Positions 39,443 to 40,508 of a stretch of DNA of 40,508 nucleotides are shown here, one piece after another. A program made the position numbers and the translations under genes. The notes below the pieces were generated by a model, which saw only the letters and a list, made by a program, of their open reading frames with translations, was not told where the DNA came from and searched no databases. Origin of the DNA: Chitinophagaceae bacterium (GTDB taxonomy: Bacteria; Bacteroidota; Bacteroidia; Chitinophagales; Chitinophagaceae); assembly GCA_947456025.1 (NCBI GenBank), contig CANGQQ010000003.1, forward strand, positions 1 through 40,508, read 5' to 3'. Position 1 is the stretch's first letter. Every line of letters starts with the position of its first letter.

Positions 39443-40508
39443 TTACAGTGATTTGTTAAACTCAAAAGGAGTGCTTTTACGTGAAATCAGCCATAATCCG
39501 GCAAATGTTATCATTCCGTTTATGAGAATGAGTTCATTCCCGATTTTATACCCTGAAAATAGTTGTTCCGACAGTTGATGCAAACCCAGTGAGATATGCA
39601 ACTTGGCCTCGTACCAGGATGGATTACTGAGCAGGTCCAACCCCATGGCCAAAACAGGGGCCAAAATGGTAACCCCTGCAATGCGGCCATCCTTCAACTG
39701 ACGCTTTGTAAGAATTCCGAATGCAAATAAACCCAACAAAGGACCATAGGTAATCCCGGCAAATTTTAAAATGAAGTCAATGATTAATTTGTCATTGATC
39801 CATTTAAACAATAAGACCATGATGAAAAAAACCAATGCAAAAGTGAAATGCACTTTTAAGCGTGTCCGTTTCTTTTCCCGCTCTGTACCTTCTTTTCGAT
39901 TGATGGCCAGCAAATCGATACAAAAACAGGAAGTTAACGAAGTAATCGCCCCATCAACGCTTGGGAACAGAGCAGAAATCAATGCAATAATGAAAACAAT
40001 CCCGATGGATGCACTAAATGTATCACTAAGCGCAATGGTTGGAAACAAATCATCCGGTGGCACTTGTATCCCCTGGGCACCGGCATAAAGATATAAGACG
40101 CCTCCCAGCACCAGAAATAGAAAATTGACCACCATCAACACCGCCGTAAAAGTCATCATATTTTTTTGAGAATCTTTCAATGTTCTGACACTGATATTTT
40201 TTTGCATCATTTCCTGATCCAGACCGGTCATGGCAATTGCAATAAACATCCCACCAATGATATGTTTGAGCGCGAAAGAACCGGCTTTGATATCCCAGTT
40301 AAAAATGCGGGTGTACCCTTTTTGTTGCATCAGGGAGAGTGCGCCACTCAGATCTGTCCCCAAAGCTTTTGTGACAACCCATATACAGGCGACCAAACCA
40401 ACCAGCATCCCGGTAGTTTGAAGCGTGTCGGTATAGATGATCGTTTTCACACCTCCTTCAAACGTATACAATAAAATTAGCAGTAAAATAACGAAGGCTG
40501 TTAATTCA
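39443..40508 (-). CDS. Sodium:solute symporter (SSS family), N-terminus beyond the window
   Basis: Frame stays open to the window edge (ELTAFVILLLILLYTFEGGVKTIIYTDTLQT), followed by multiple TM segments and FPSVDGAITSLTSCFCIDLL. The ORF-track start at 40471 is an internal TTG. Confidence 0.9.
   Translation of the reverse strand, partial: ELTAFVILLLILLYTFEGGVKTIIYTDTLQTTGMLVGLVACIWVVTKALGTDLSGALSLMQQKGYTRIFNWDIKAGSFALKHIIGGMFIAIAMTGLDQEMMQKNISVRTLKDSQKNMMTFTAVLMVVNFLFLVLGGVLYLYAGAQGIQVPPDDLFPTIALSDTFSASIGIVFIIALISALFPSVDGAITSLTSCFCIDLLAINRKEGTEREKKRTRLKVHFTFALVFFIMVLLFKWINDKLIIDFILKFAGITYGPLLGLFAFGILTKRQLKDGRIAGVTILAPVLAMGLDLLSNPSWYEAKLHISLGLHQLSEQLFSGYKIGNELILINGMITFAGLWLISRKSTPFEFNKSL

Noticed and set aside
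1-40508. CRISPR arrays, IS elements, prophage or defence islands
   Set aside because: No regularly spaced direct repeats, transposase/integrase ORFs or phage structural genes were seen.

Overview
Window from a Bacteroidota genome, probably Chitinophagaceae-like. This is judged from TAnnTTTG promoter boxes, a T9SS type A sorting domain and the general protein character. Most of it is housekeeping: a TPM/LemA cluster, pgk, a radical SAM/SPASM enzyme, gapA, tRNA-Glu, a T9SS cargo protein, an MBL/beta-CASP hydrolase, a DUF4442-like protein, lysA, scpB, atpG, an outer-membrane beta-barrel protein, secA-deoC-SPOR, an M20 amidohydrolase, a maeB-type malic enzyme, an MlaE/MlaF ABC pair, sucD, purT, a bacterial alpha-2-macroglobulin with an intact CxEQ thioester motif, a YfbK-like VWA protein, hpt, a glucosaminidase/LysM protein, an O-methyltransferase and a truncated sodium:solute symporter. 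I saw no CRISPR array, IS element, phage or obvious defence island. The signals most worth a second look are non-coding. (1) A ~136-nt segment after the M20 gene is closed by long inverted repeats and contains two mutually exclusive hairpins. (2) A 9-bp hairpin in the secA leader carries a 10-codon uORF (MSRFKKAHCI). (3) Several genes have TAnnTTTG promoter boxes so close to the start codon that leaderless or near-leaderless mRNAs are predicted. (4) atpG has its own promoter and sits away from any other atp gene in this window. All of this comes from reading the sequence; no database search or folding was run.
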